Origin: Urechis unicinctus
Lineage: Eukaryota > Annelida > Polychaeta > Xenopneusta > Urechidae
Assembly (NCBI GenBank): GCA_034190875.2
Contig: CM067345.1
Coordinates: 24,543,392-24,607,391, forward strand
Reading direction: 5' to 3'
DNA: 64,000 nucleotides
Shown here: positions 1 through 11,150 of the stretch, piece after piece
How the letters are laid out: each line of letters begins with the position of its first letter
How positions within the stretch are numbered: position 1 is the stretch's first letter
Notes under the pieces: model-generated
The model's input: only the letters and a program-made list of their open reading frames with translations
The model's database searches: none
Told to the model about the DNA's origin: nothing
Position numbers and translations under genes: made by a program

Positions 1-110
1 ATAAGCGATCGAAATTTTAATATAAACTATTATAAATATGCATTATTAACAATTCGATATATTAGGTAATTGCAATAACATTAAACTTAAGTAATATGTA
101 CATATTATTA

Positions 111-780
111 TGCCGGTATTTTCAAAATTCCCATATCAAGGCCCTTATTCCACATGTAAATTGTTCAGAGGTTTGTCCTCTTTTGTTCCGTACAAATGCC
201 TTGTACTCACTTGTTGTGATATAATTACTTATGAAAATGAATATTTGTGGGTGTATATATGTGTATGTGTGAATATAAAAATATATGTGTAATGTCATAT
301 TCCTGGGTTGAATATGTAGTGTTTCATCTTGGCTGGCCGTATTTGTTGCTGTCTGTTTTATTGTCTATCGTATCCGGGTATACAATCCATCTTTGTACTT
401 TCATGTTTCTGTGTTCTGTGTCACATCCCGTCATTCTTGACCATCCTTGTACCTTTGATGTTTTCTTAATTGTAATTGTCCCATCCGGTCATGTGCAGTC
501 GCCTGGGTGCATTTGATGTTTATAACATCCGGTCAGTAGGGATTACCCATTGTAAAAATGCTGAGGCGGATTTGCCACAATCAGCCGAGATGGACCCTAC
601 TCCTCGCATCCTCTGATTGGATGGATGTAATTTAATGTATATGTATCAATATGTGATTGGCTGGAGGACCAGCAAAGTATCTGGTACAGTTGAGGTGCAA
701 GGCAGTCGGGACAGGAGGTTTGAGAGAGATCGATCACGAAAATAAAGATACTTGTTACTCAAAAACGGACTTGTAATATT
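111..780 (+). repeat. LTR-like dispersed repeat, copy 1 (fossil)
   Basis: The first 90 or so bases from the TG at 111 match the starts of two other copies at about 1324 and 30836 (shared blocks around 'tgccggtattttcaaa' and 'tttgtcctcttttg'). Near the far end an AATAAA motif (about 742) precedes a GT-rich stretch, as in the R region of an LTR. The middle does not align by eye with the other copies, so the 3' border is approximate. It is probably a solo or degraded LTR of an unidentified retroelement. I see no coding region in it. Confidence 0.4.
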
Positions 781-1323
781 TATCCCCAATCTTAGTACAT
801 AAAAGTTATCCGATATTAAGTGAAGGTATAAAATTGTATGAATTCTTTTACCGTTGTGAGTATCAACTACAGGACTAGGCTATATCTTATATTATGATAT
901 TACACTCGTTAATTACTACATACTTTACGTGCGTGCATAGTCGTGACCAACTGATATATTGTCCATTATAAATTCTTTTTAGTCTTTGGTTTGACAAATA
1001 TTGAATCATATAAATTTTATCTACTTTATTTTTGTATATTCCTATTTTGTATTCAAATTTACAAGGTAACCGATTCAGTTATGTAAGGAATTTGGATTTG
1101 TAACTTAAAACCTTTCTCTCTAAATTGCTATATTTCAACTATCCCACATGATATTTGTTTTAGTTATTTCACTCTTTAGTAATTTTACAAATTTCTTTTA
1201 TTGTTATTGACTTGATTTGCTTGTTTATGTTGTACTCCAATCATGACAATTTACTCCCAACTTCACATCTTTGTGTTGCTGAGCAGTGGAAGCTTAACTT
1301 CTCTTAAGAAGGGGAGGATCTTA
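781..1323. other. non-coding stretch between two LTR-like copies
   Basis: AT-rich sequence without a convincing reading frame. A purine run near 1306-1318 (AAGAAGGGGAGGA) resembles a polypurine tract and sits just before the next LTR-like copy. This interval could therefore be the eroded interior of the same retroelement, which is inference only. Confidence 0.3.
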
Positions 1324-1628
1324 TGCCTCTATTTTAAAGATTTCACTATTAGATCCTTTTTCCACACGTAAATTATTTAGACCTTTGTCCTCTTTTGATC
1401 CGTTTGAATTATTTACAAATCCCTTTTATCTTCCCGATTCTAAAAAAAATATTTTGATCCCTTTGATATAGAGCAATCCTCCTAAATTAATTCGAATTGA
1501 GACTAAAACCGGGTGTCTACAATCCAATTACAATAGTTGGCCGGAATAATCTCAGCTTGCTAACCCCAAGATGCCACCGGCTTTCCACCTGGCGTCCCCC
1601 CTGAGCCATTTCTTATGTCTTCCAACGA

Positions 1629-1695
1629 TATATATATATATTTATATACATACACACACATATATATATATTTATATATATATGAATATATATAC
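1629..1695. repeat. TA/CA microsatellite
   Basis: Interrupted runs of TA with a short CA block in the middle. The short reading frame over it is low-complexity and not a gene. Confidence 0.9.
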
Positions 1696-1943
1696 ATTTT
1701 TCAGCTTGAGCTTAATATTTCAATGTTATGTGTTATTCGAGTTATATGTTTTAAAATAATAAGTATTATCTAAGTAATTTTATTATGTTATGTGTAACTT
1801 ATCAAATATGATATTTGAAAAATTATGCGCATAATTTACCATGAATAATGACCCACCATAAAGTGTCACAATGCCTTTATAAATATATTATACTTCAATT
1901 TTTCACTAATAAATTCTTCACTAACACTGCTATTCTGAGACTG

Positions 1944-2187
1944 ATCATATCACTGTGGAATTTAAGTATGATATAACATCAGTTTGGGTAATATGTTGAC
2001 ACTGCATTGATGGTCGTCCAGACTAGCCGTTGGAAAACAGGCCGTTGGCGCTTGAGCCAACTCTAATCATATCACTGTGGAATTCAAGTATAAGATAACA
2101 TCAGTTTGGGTAATATTGTTAATACCGCATTGCTGGTCGTCCAGACTAGCCATTGGAAGACATGCCGTTGGCGCTTGTGCAAACTCA
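1944..2187. repeat. tandem duplication, period about 122 bp
   Basis: Two imperfect copies begin with 'atcatatcactgtggaatt' at 1944 and 2066. Each runs through 'gtcgtccagactagcc' to 'ccgttggcgcttg'. A further fragment, 'gccattggaagacatgcc', recurs near 2700. The unit lies inside the insertion that splits the LTR-like repeat. Confidence 0.8.
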
Positions 2188-2329
2188 AAGAAGTCCAAAC
2201 CTTACGTAATCGACCAGTAACGTAGGTGTGTGTGTTTGTGTGCATCGAAACATATTCGTATTTAGCAAATAAGCTATGTACGACTACAATTGAGTAAATT
2301 ACTTTAAACTGGTCACTGCTACGGAGCAC

Positions 2330-2500
2330 GTCGTCCTCAAAGGATCTTTTACAGCCCTTTTCAAAGATGGGACCGCCATTTGTACGTGATCATCCGAGTC
2401 ACGAGTCAGGTTGTCACACCTTGGAGTCGAACCCACAACCTGTGGATCAGAAGGCGAAGCAGTAAACCACCAAGCCTCTGAGACCGGCTTAGTGCCATTC
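2330..2500 (-). repeat. tRNA-derived SINE candidate
   Basis: Read on the minus strand, an A-box-like segment (CTTGGTGGTTTACTG) is followed about 35 bases later by a B-box-like segment (GGTTGTGGGTTCGACTCC), giving the split Pol III promoter of a tRNA-derived SINE head. A non-tRNA body follows. The cloverleaf is too degraded to be a working tRNA gene. Family assignment is not possible by eye. Confidence 0.5.
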
Positions 2501-2989
2501 CCTCGGCTTTGTATTGACTTGGTTAAGGGGTCATGTCAAAACATCTGCTAAAGGGTCATATCAAAACATCTAAGGGGCCGCAACTTTTGACATCTATCCA
2601 AAAATAGTGCGCGTTACCAGCTCCCCTCGCTGACATCTATCGTAAACGTGTGCGGCGCATAGGGTTTCTTAACAAGGCGCAATCACAGACCCGATTGCTT
2701 GCCATTGGAAGACATGCCGTTGGCGTTCCTGCCGAATCTAGTTTACTTACATTCCAACTAGGTGACCAGTTGTGATCAATGGCGATAGTCTTTTGCTGGG
2801 CGGGGGGAAGGGGGGGAGCGGTTGAGTTTTAGGCGAGGGATAAGAGGCTGGACATGGGCATGAGGGTAGAAGTTTGCCAGGAGAGGCGGAGATTGAACCA
2901 GAGGCAATAATTCAATATTAGCTACACCATATAAGACTTTTTCACATTATCAAGCTCCCTGGGGAAAAAACAGCTTCTAAGAATTCACT

Positions 2990-3790
2990 AAAAAGACAAT
3001 ATCGGAGTATTACAAACGGAGATATTACACACGGAGGTTTTAGGAACTAAACTTGCGACTTTGGTGCTTTCGTTACCGAAAGTAACGTGAACAACATCCA
3101 TGAAATCTTGGCATTCGCCAAGGTAACAAATATATATACAAACACAAACGCGACTGGCTAAGATAACTTGACGGAAGCAAAACGCAGGTTAACAAACCAA
3201 CCCACAATCGACTCTCATCAGAATAACTTGGCGAAACATATTTTATAATACTATTCTAGCTCATCTTCAGCCCCACAGTCTTGCGTCCTCGAAAACCCAC
3301 TCATATTGTCCGCCAATTAACATAATATTGAATACTTAATTAGAATATGGAGGAAATTTGACCTCGATTGATTTAACAAATTTAGTGTCTTCCTGTCCTT
3401 ATAATTAAGGCGATAGCGGGAGAGAGATGTTTTGTGTAAAGGAGGTACTTATACGTGGCGGTAGGTCCGAATGAGCAGTAGTTCATTATAATGTAAAATA
3501 TGAGTGAAGTACTTACCAGTGAAATAAGCTGAAGGAGGTCTGCTGTCGTCATCTTTTAGGTATAGTCCTGATAGCGTCAGGTTGCTAGTAAGCCCTAGCT
3601 AGCGGTAAGCGGTCGATGTACGCTGCCGTTGCCCTGAATCATGATTGCGGTCGTATGTTGCGGCCTCGTGTGTCGTTTCGACGTCGGCAGCAGTTGTCAG
3701 CTTTCTTCGTTAACGAAGGAACGTGTAAGCGCTAGCGTCGGGAAACTATGTACCGACAACAGTAGAAGCTGCCAGAATACCCGGATTCTC
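2990..3790. other. no feature recognised
   Basis: Moderately AT-rich unique-looking sequence. No reading frame, splice pattern or repeat was recognised. Confidence 0.4.
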
Positions 3791-3799
3791 CATCACTTC

Positions 3800-4071
3800 T
3801 CAAGTTTTCTTTTCTAGGCTTTTTTTGTTTTTAATGCTCATTCGTTGTTGTTCTGTTACTCGCTGCTTGTTATTGCTGTGTGGGGACTAACTAGAGAAAT
3901 CACAAGAGTCCAGGAGTTGAGATGCTTATTGGTAATTAACAATGATGCTACATTAGGATCACGGTCAGCATTTTGTCCCTTGGCTCGAAAAATCAACGAT
4001 CTTGGCTTAATAAATTTCCCCGACTGACCACATTGAGGGTGGACCCGCATACGAGTCAAAGCTTTAAAGTG
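3800..4071 (-). repeat. partial LTR-like repeat, same family as 51267-51625
   Basis: On the minus strand, 3855-3950 matches the 3' half of the repeats at 51267-51625 and 22710-23120 (shared 'aatcacaag', 'actcgctgcttgt' and 'gttgcttattg' type blocks, in the same order). Towards 4071 the similarity fades. The Ty3/gypsy element starting at 4077 was inserted at its edge, so this repeat is the older of the two. Confidence 0.5.
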
Positions 4072-4076
4072 CCTAT

Positions 4077-4225
4077 TGTTGCATTATGAAGCCCTCACTA
4101 AAAATCATAACGTCCACTTTATGTGTTGGATGGTGGTTAAGAATAAAGACAGTTCTCTTCCGGTCTACATGGTGTCGTCCTCGCGTGTGTGTTTCTCAAT
4201 ATAGTTATTTGGACATAACATAACA
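4077..4225 (+). repeat. 5' LTR of the 4.1-9.0 kb Ty3/gypsy element
   Basis: 149 bp, starting TGTTGCATTATG and ending CATAACA. It contains an AATAAAG motif near 4142. It is preceded by the target copy CCTAT and followed by the primer-binding site. Confidence 0.95.
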
Positions 4226-4568
4226 TGGTGGCAGCAAGTGAGATCTAAAACGACCCATAGTGATTAAAAACAGTGTTTTTATCTTCCGCTAGTCAGCAGT
4301 GGAAACGACTGTCGTCTAGAGGTCAGTGACACCGGATTTCAGTGAACCGAGCAATTCACCTCCTCAACGACCCCGCTCAAACGCACATGGTCGGCGACGG
4401 ATTGTGTGACTGTGGTGTTGGAATGTCGAGCAACAAAACGAGCGCAAAGTGCAAATCGCAAGTAAGCTTCTACATGTGACAATATCAGGTCTAGTGATCG
4501 TGTTGGACGTTGTGGTAAATAATTGCATCGCGTCAGTGACAGTGTGCAGTTGCATCGCCCGCCAAATC

Positions 4569-7500
4569 ATGTCGGAATCAAACCCAGCAGCAAGCGTGCA
4601 GTACGTGCACTCAAACGATCTAGCCGGTATCAAGTTGCCCTCATTCAACTGGGACAGTGACGATTTGCCTCATCAGTTTCGCTCATTCAAGCGTTATTGT
4701 GAACTGTTGTTGTCGACTCCTACGTACAGTAACAAAACAGGTCACGAAATTGTTAACTACATCCTACTGTGGTTGGGACCCAATGCTTTAGAATTCTACG
4801 AAAACTGGTCTCATCTGACAGTAGAGCAGAAGAAAACGCCAGAGTCAGTGTGGCAGGCATTCCAAGACTATTTTGAGCCCAAGGCTAACTATAGACTTGC
4901 CCGTTTTCAATTTCGCGACATTCGTCAACAGTCAGCTGAGCCCATTGACACCTTTACAACTCGTCTTAAGGTGCAAGCACGGAAGTGTAAATTCGAGGCT
5001 GCTCTCGAGGACATGCTGATCGACCAAATCATTATTGGCACTGTGCACAACCCCGTTCGTAAAAAGCTACTAGACCACGATCCCGAGAAGTTGACACTTG
5101 ACAAAGTTCTTGACTGTGCTCGAACATACGAGGCCACACAACAACAACTCAATCAGTTTGGGCAGGCTACGAAGGTGGATAGCATCCATCAAAAGCGAAA
5201 CAACCAAAGGAAAGGACCGATTCCACATGCTGAATCGACCTCAAGGAACACATGCCACTTTTGTGGTGGGACTAGACACCGTCGGGAGGAATGTCCCGCT
5301 CGCGACCAGAAATGCAATAAATGCTTAAAAGTTGGTCATTGGGGAAAAGTTTGTCGCAGTACTGCTGCACACAGTTCTACGCAAGGACATCGCAGTGGCT
5401 CAATAAAGTACAGTACTTCAAAGTATAACAAACAGAAGCAGAAGCCTGATGTACACTCTGTTTGTGTTGAGAATCAGGATGAACCTCAGTTTGAACAGTG
5501 CACATTCGACACTCTCTCCATTTCAACAGTAAGCCGGGACAAAGCATTTGCATTTGCAATCTTGCGCATTGAGGCATACCCCAACAAGAAGACAAATCTA
5601 CGAGGTAAAGTGGATACAGGTGCTCAAGGGAATATCCTGCCTCTGCGAACGTTCCGCAATATATACCCATCGCATGTAAATGAAGATGGACTGCCAACAA
5701 CCTTAGTTAAAAGTGACGCCAAACTCACTGCATACAATGGCACTCCGATTCGTCAGTACGGTACACTTACCATCCCGTGTCGTTACGCGAACAGCCAGTG
5801 GCAAGCAACAAAATTTTATGTAACTGACACACCAGGTCCTGTAATTTTTGGATTGGAAACTTGCGAAGCTCTCAGTCTGGTGACCATGAACTGTACCATA
5901 TCTCTCCAGACTGACACTGCAAACCTTAGAAAGCTGAGTGACGTCAAGTCCATGTACCCTGACCGATTCACAGGCTTGGGTAAATTCAAAGGAGAGCATT
6001 CACTAATCCTCAAGGAGGATGCTTGTCCTGTAATCCATGCGCCAAGAAGAGCTCCAATCCAGCTCCAATCTCAAATCCGCTCTGAGCTTGACAGAATGCT
6101 GGACCTAGATGTCATCCGCCCAGTGAGTGAACCTACAGACTGGGTCTCGAGCATAACATATGTTCAAAAACCAAACGGGTCTCTCCGCATTTGTTTGGAT
6201 CCGAAAGACATCAATAAGGCGCTAAAGAGGGGTCAGCACCGCACCCCCACACTTGAAGTGGTCACACACAGACTCAAGGGCGCCAAAGTGTTTAGCAAAC
6301 TGGATGCCAAGTCCGGCTATTGGAGCGTGTAGTTAGATGATGCCAGTCAACACCTCACTACGTTCAACAGTCCATTTGGAAGGTTCTGTTTCCAAAGGCT
6401 CCCATTTGGCTTGAAAACTAGCCAAGACGTTTTCCAAAAGGCAATGGATCAGATACTCGATGGACTGCCTGGCGTCATATCCATTGCAGATGACATCACT
6501 GTGTTCGGTGTTGACCAAGCTGATCACAACTGCAATCTCCATCAGTTGATGGAACGTGCTCGCAAATGTGGTCTTGTCTTCAATGCAGAGAAATGTAAAA
6601 TCAACCAAGACGAAGTATGCTTTTTCGGCAACATCTACGGGGAGTCAGGGGTCAAGCCTGATCCAAGCAAAGTGCAGGCTATCATCGACCTGAAGCCCCC
6701 AGCAAACGTCTCAGAACTCCAGTCATTCCTTGGAATGGTCACATACCTTGCTCCGTATATCCCTAAGCTGAGTAACGTTACAGGACCATTGAGACAGCTA
6801 CTACAGAAGGACTCTGAATTCCAGTGGCATCCAGAGCATCAAGCAGTTTTCAGCCAACTCAAACAGCTCATTAGTAGAGCTGGATTGCTCTCATACTTTG
6901 ATCCAACCAAGCCAGCTGTATTGCAAGTTGATGCGAGTCAAGAAGCCCTCGGCGCCGCACTCATTCAAGATGGTCACCCAATCTCGTTTGCCTCAAAAAG
7001 TTTGTCTGACACCGAAAAGCGGTACGCAAACATAGAAAGAGAGCTACTTGCATGTGTATTTGGAGCAGAACGCTTTCACACATATTTGTACGGCAAACCA
7101 TTTACCATCGAGTCAGATCACCGTCCACTGGAGATGATCTCAGCCAAAGCACTCACATCTGCCCCAGCCCGTCTGCAGCGTATGCTGTTGAGGTTGCAAC
7201 GCTATGACTACGAGATAAAATACAGACCTGGCAAAGAGATGATTCTAGCGGACAGCCTTTCTCGACTCCCAAAGTCTAGTGCTGATGAGCACATTGAACT
7301 GAATATTAAGGTATGCTTCGTTCAATTCAGCAACAGACGACTCGATGAGCTTCGTGAAGCAATAACAAATGACGAGACACTCAATCGCCTGTCAAAATAC
7401 ATTATCCAAGGATTTCCCGGACGCCAAAGAGACGTCCACCACAGCATTCATCCTTATTGGCCTTTCCGAGACGAACTAAGCATTGAAAATGGTCTCATTC

Positions 7501-8688
7501 TGAAGGGAAGTCAACTGCTGATCCCAGAGATCCTCCATGACCAATATCTAACTGACATCCACACTGGTCACCAAGGGATTATCCGCTGTCAGATGCGCGC
7601 TAGAGGTAGCGTGTACTGGCCCGGGATCAACTCTGACATCGAGGGCATAATATCACAATGCGCCATTTGTCAAAAGCACCAGGCATCGCAGAGTAAAGAG
7701 CCAATGGAACCCGTTATTACAACCGTTCCACCATATCCCTGGCATACAATTGGCTCAGATCTCTTCACACTGAATGATGAGAACTATCTCATCATAGCAG
7801 ACTACCACTCGAAATACCCGATTGTTGAATACCTTGGACGTGACACTTCCAGCCGTCACGTAGCTGCTATTACCAGTCATGTATTTTCAATGTTTGGTTG
7901 TCCAGACACCATCATCTCGGACAACGGTCCACAGTTTATAGGCAGCTTACCAGGCAATGACAAACAACTATGGAATAGCTCATGTCACCAGCTCCCCTCA
8001 CCATCCTCGTTCACACGGTTTTATTGAACGCATGGTCCGGAGCATGAAAGCCCTCATTAAGAAGTCACCTGAGGAAACCGACAAAGCTATTCTTGTGTAT
8101 CGAACAACCCCTTTAGGCCCTAAAATCCCCTCACCAGCTGAACTCATTTTCCAAAGGAAAATTAACTTCAACCTACCAGTCTACCATCAAGGCAACGCCC
8201 ATGACATAACTGCAGCTAGACAGCTAGCCCATCAGAAATCTGAAATGCGTTACAACAGCCAGAGCAAAACCCTTGATGAGCTTGACATCAACCAGCCCGT
8301 TTACTACCAGGATGTGGCACGTAAAAACTGGCTCCCCGGTAAGGTTATTGGAATTGGCCCCGAACCACGTTCCTACACAGTGCTATGCCGCACGACAGGT
8401 CGCCCTCTAAAACGCAACAGAATATTGCTACGACCTCGACCCATAGCCACTGACACTTACACAAGCCCAACTCCGTCACCACCAGCTGCACCCACAGTTG
8501 CCCCACCTACTCTACAGCCAACACAGGATAGCCCCGTACCTGAACCCATCTCCACACCTACTAGTAAAGCGAATCACAACGCAACAGTCTCCTCACCTGC
8601 GATACAGAAAAGTGGAAATACTACAATACCTACACCACGTCCCAAGCGAAATGTCATGCCTCCACGTCGTCTCATAGAAGATATTTAA
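4569..8688 (+). pseudogene. gag-pol region of the Ty3/gypsy element (fossil)
   Basis: In order: a gag-like region (about 4570-5240); two zinc knuckles of the CX2CX4HX4C type (about 5250-5355); an aspartic protease with a D-T-G motif (about 5570-5900); reverse transcriptase with an A-D-D core (about 6000-6750); RNase H starting at a VDAS-type motif (about 6920-7280); and integrase with an HHCC zinc domain (about 7560-7670) and a DDE core (about 7750-8060), followed by a proline-rich C-terminal tail. It would act in cytoplasmic virus-like particles and then in the nucleus. The region is broken with about two breaks and is treated as a fossil. Confidence 0.9.
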
Positions 8689-8876
8689 TCTAAATACATA
8701 TTCATATTGTAGCAGAACCAGATAGTATTGTTTTTTTGTATGAATGTCAACTTGGGACTAGACTTAAATTGTATGTCATTTTATTGTAACAGGCAGACAG
8801 CTACCTTTTAGTTTGTGACTGCAGACAAGCAACTAACATAATGTCTGTCATTGATGATTTCTTAAAAGAAGGGGGA

Positions 8877-9025
8877 TGTTGCATTATGAAGCCCTCACTA
8901 AAAATCATAACGTCCACTTCATGTGTTGGATGGTGGTTAAGAATAAAGACAGTTCTCTTCCGGTCTACATGGTGTCGTCCTCGCGTGTGTGTTTCTCAAT
9001 ATAGTTATTTGGACATAACATAACA
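8877..9025 (+). repeat. 3' LTR of the 4.1-9.0 kb Ty3/gypsy element
   Basis: 149 bp, matching the 5' LTR except for one T/C difference. It is preceded by a polypurine tract and followed by the second CCTAT target copy. Confidence 0.95.
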
Positions 9026-9261
9026 CCTATGACACCTAAAACATAATCTTTTAGTGTAAACCGAACGAATCGATGCGGATCGAAGGGTGTTGAAATTGTT
9101 GGCCTCCGACAAATAATAAAAGAGACATTTAACGTGCTTTGGCGCGAACCTAAGTCAACCGGAAATGATGCATATGGACCCAAGTTCAGCCGCCCAAATC
9201 AGCTTCCATAGAAACCATGTTGTCAACCGTGAATGTATAACTTGTTTAGTCTGAATCAGTC

Positions 9262-9657
9262 ATGTTGAAGCGCTGTGTGGCCGTAAATTGTTCCAACGTT
9301 TCTTCATGAAGCGTTCGATTATTCAGTTTACCTCAGGAGGAGAAATTGCACAAGCAATGGATATGATAAGTGTGGCGCGCAAGGGCAGATTGGCCGGGTC
9401 CGCCGACCTACTCGTTTTTGTGCAGCGTCCAGCGAGCATTCCGGACTTGTATGTTTTGACCAGGCACTCACAGCGAGAGATGCACTCGAATATGGGTACA
9501 AATGTTTCCGTAATATTCTCCCGACTGCGGTTCCTACCATATTCACGAGATGTAACACGAACTCGCCAACGGCCAGGAGGTCTAAGCAGTGGCGAAAAGC
9601 GACATCCCCGTTCCCACCAACCCTAGCAGTAAAAATAAGTGGTGTATATATAAATGT
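9262..9657 (+). pseudogene. THAP zinc-finger relic
   Basis: From the ATG at 9262 the sequence reads MLKRCVAVNCSN, a typical THAP start with the first two zinc cysteines. LPQEEKLHKQW and a CSEH-like block (about 9420-9450) follow. In another frame, a conserved-looking tail (ALEYGYKCFRNILPTAVPTIF-like, about 9490-9545) matches what usually follows the THAP C2CH domain. The pieces lie in different frames, with in-frame stops and a 7-bp near-duplication around 9421-9435, so this is a broken copy. It could descend from a host THAP gene or from a THAP-bearing DNA transposon. The domain call is strong; the origin is unknown. Confidence 0.6.
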
Positions 9658-9659
9658 TT

Positions 9660-11150
9660 AGAAATCCATTCCTTTTGAAAGCATCAACAGAATATATTCA
9701 ACTCAGCTAATCCTCTAATCACTGCTAATAAAAAAATGTAACATGATATCCATCAACGAGTATAGCTGCTTGTATTTGCACATTTAAGTTGGATGTTTAC
9801 TTTTTCACATAATTTTGTTCTATAAACATCAACTTTGTGCCGACTTTCAGGTTCTAGTAACACTGTTGTTTGACTCGCATCTCCAGGAAAAAGAGAATGA
9901 CTGTGGTTCTTCTCTCGTGATCTTTAAATATCCTTCTTGAAACATCAAAATAATGGTATAGTTAAATTGCTTATATAGAGGCTTACCATAGTTCTCTGAT
10001 CCTATGCTTTCAGTTATCCTGGTCTGCTTTTACCGATAAATCTTTCACTAATCCTTGTCTGCTTAGATTAGTTGGCATCTTGTGATATTTTAACCTTCTT
10101 TCAAATGTACGATTGTTTTTTTAGTTTGATGGAACAAGTTATACCTGGTATGGAATTTATTAACAAAAACAAAAAATGTAATAAACCAGCTGTTTAATTT
10201 CATGAAGTATCTTTCCTCGTGCCATTCATTCTAGTCATGATTGAAATTAAGTTACTGCTCAATCCAACTTATCACCAGACATCTGATGAATCAAACATGA
10301 AAAGCACATACCCTGTTTCAAACTGATAGAAAGGTTCATGACTGATTTAAGATCAATCATGTAACTATGCATTTCAAGGGAAATGTTTGCCAACAACAAC
10401 GAATAACAGGAATAACAGCGTTGGGAGAGGACATGTACATCCTCCACTTCCCCAAACACAATGGAGTAGGTCACACAATAAGGAAAGTGCTGAGTGCAGT
10501 GATTACAATTGCAATGGGACTCACCAATAGATGTTTTGAAGACGGTCAATGTTCCGATTATCCCTCTTCGGAACACGAGAATCAGTCATGCCATTGAGAT
10601 TCGCTTGCGCTGTTTTCGGACAATATGGTTTGAATCTGTGCTGCACAATACCAACTACATTATCTAGATCGGAGGCATTTAAGACACTTCCACCCAAAAA
10701 TCCATCAACAAATCGTCCAACTCAAATACATCGCTCTCCGAAACTTTAACACTCGCCATTGCTTACAATCAAAACTGCGGACCTGTCAGTGACGAGTTCA
10801 TCAAGTGACGTCACGAGATGTCAAGCCGAAAAATTTGAAAAATGGCGGCAAATGCCAAAAAATCGACTTTATATCTCAATTTACGTTATGTTCGGGTGAC
10901 AACAATCGAATGAATGCAACTTCGTCTTTCATTCGGTTTCATAAATAAAAACATGTAAAATAGATGTCATATGCACTTTAAGGATTGCTGCTACCAGGGT
11001 TACACCCCTACCCACCAAGTGATGGGATGTAACCCGGGCTGTCGAGCTGATAATTAAAGGGGAGCAACAAGAGTATTATAACCCAGACGCAAGTGAAACA
11101 TCCGGAATGAAATATCAAAATAAAAGGACAGACATATTACAAAATTGCTG
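9660..11150. other. intergenic, nothing recognised
   Basis: AT-rich sequence between the THAP relic and the 3' end of the SLC28 gene. Several short open frames exist (for example around 10259-10600 on both strands), but none has recognisable domains or splice context. Confidence 0.4.

Larger units (their letters stand above)
1324..2970 (+). repeat. LTR-like repeat copy 2, split by a later insertion (fossil)
   Basis: Bases 1324 to about 1600 and about 2745 to 2970 align, in order, with the uninterrupted copy at 30836-31370. Shared blocks include the 'accgggtgtctac' segment near 1508 and the 'aggtgacNNgttgtgatcaatg' segment near 2760. The 1.1 kb between them is absent from the 30.8 kb copy and holds a TA/CA microsatellite, a 122-bp tandem duplication and a tRNA-like segment. 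The simplest reading is an old LTR interrupted by later insertions. Confidence 0.5.
4077..9025 (+). mobile_element. Ty3/gypsy LTR retrotransposon, Mag/Steamer-like, young fossil
   Basis: A 4949-bp element bounded by two 149-bp LTRs (TG...CA) and a 5-bp target duplication CCTAT (4072-4076 and 9026-9030). Directly after the 5' LTR, TGGTGGCAGCAAGTGAGAT fits a primer-binding site for a tRNA-Leu type primer. A polypurine tract AAAAGAAGGGGGA abuts the 3' LTR. Total size, short LTRs, two zinc knuckles and a Leu-type primer resemble Steamer and other Mag-lineage elements (established family knowledge; the lineage call is inference). The LTRs differ at one position in 149, so the insertion is recent. 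The coding region looks nearly full length but broken, with about two breaks. It sits beside an older LTR-like repeat. Confidence 0.95.

Noticed and set aside
2340-2500. functional tRNA gene on the minus strand
   Set aside because: A and B boxes are recognisable, but the stems do not pair into a good cloverleaf and a SINE-like body follows.
10367-10749. plus-strand coding exons between 10.3 and 10.8 kb
   Set aside because: Open frames exist on both strands, but none has a domain, good splice borders or a phase partner.
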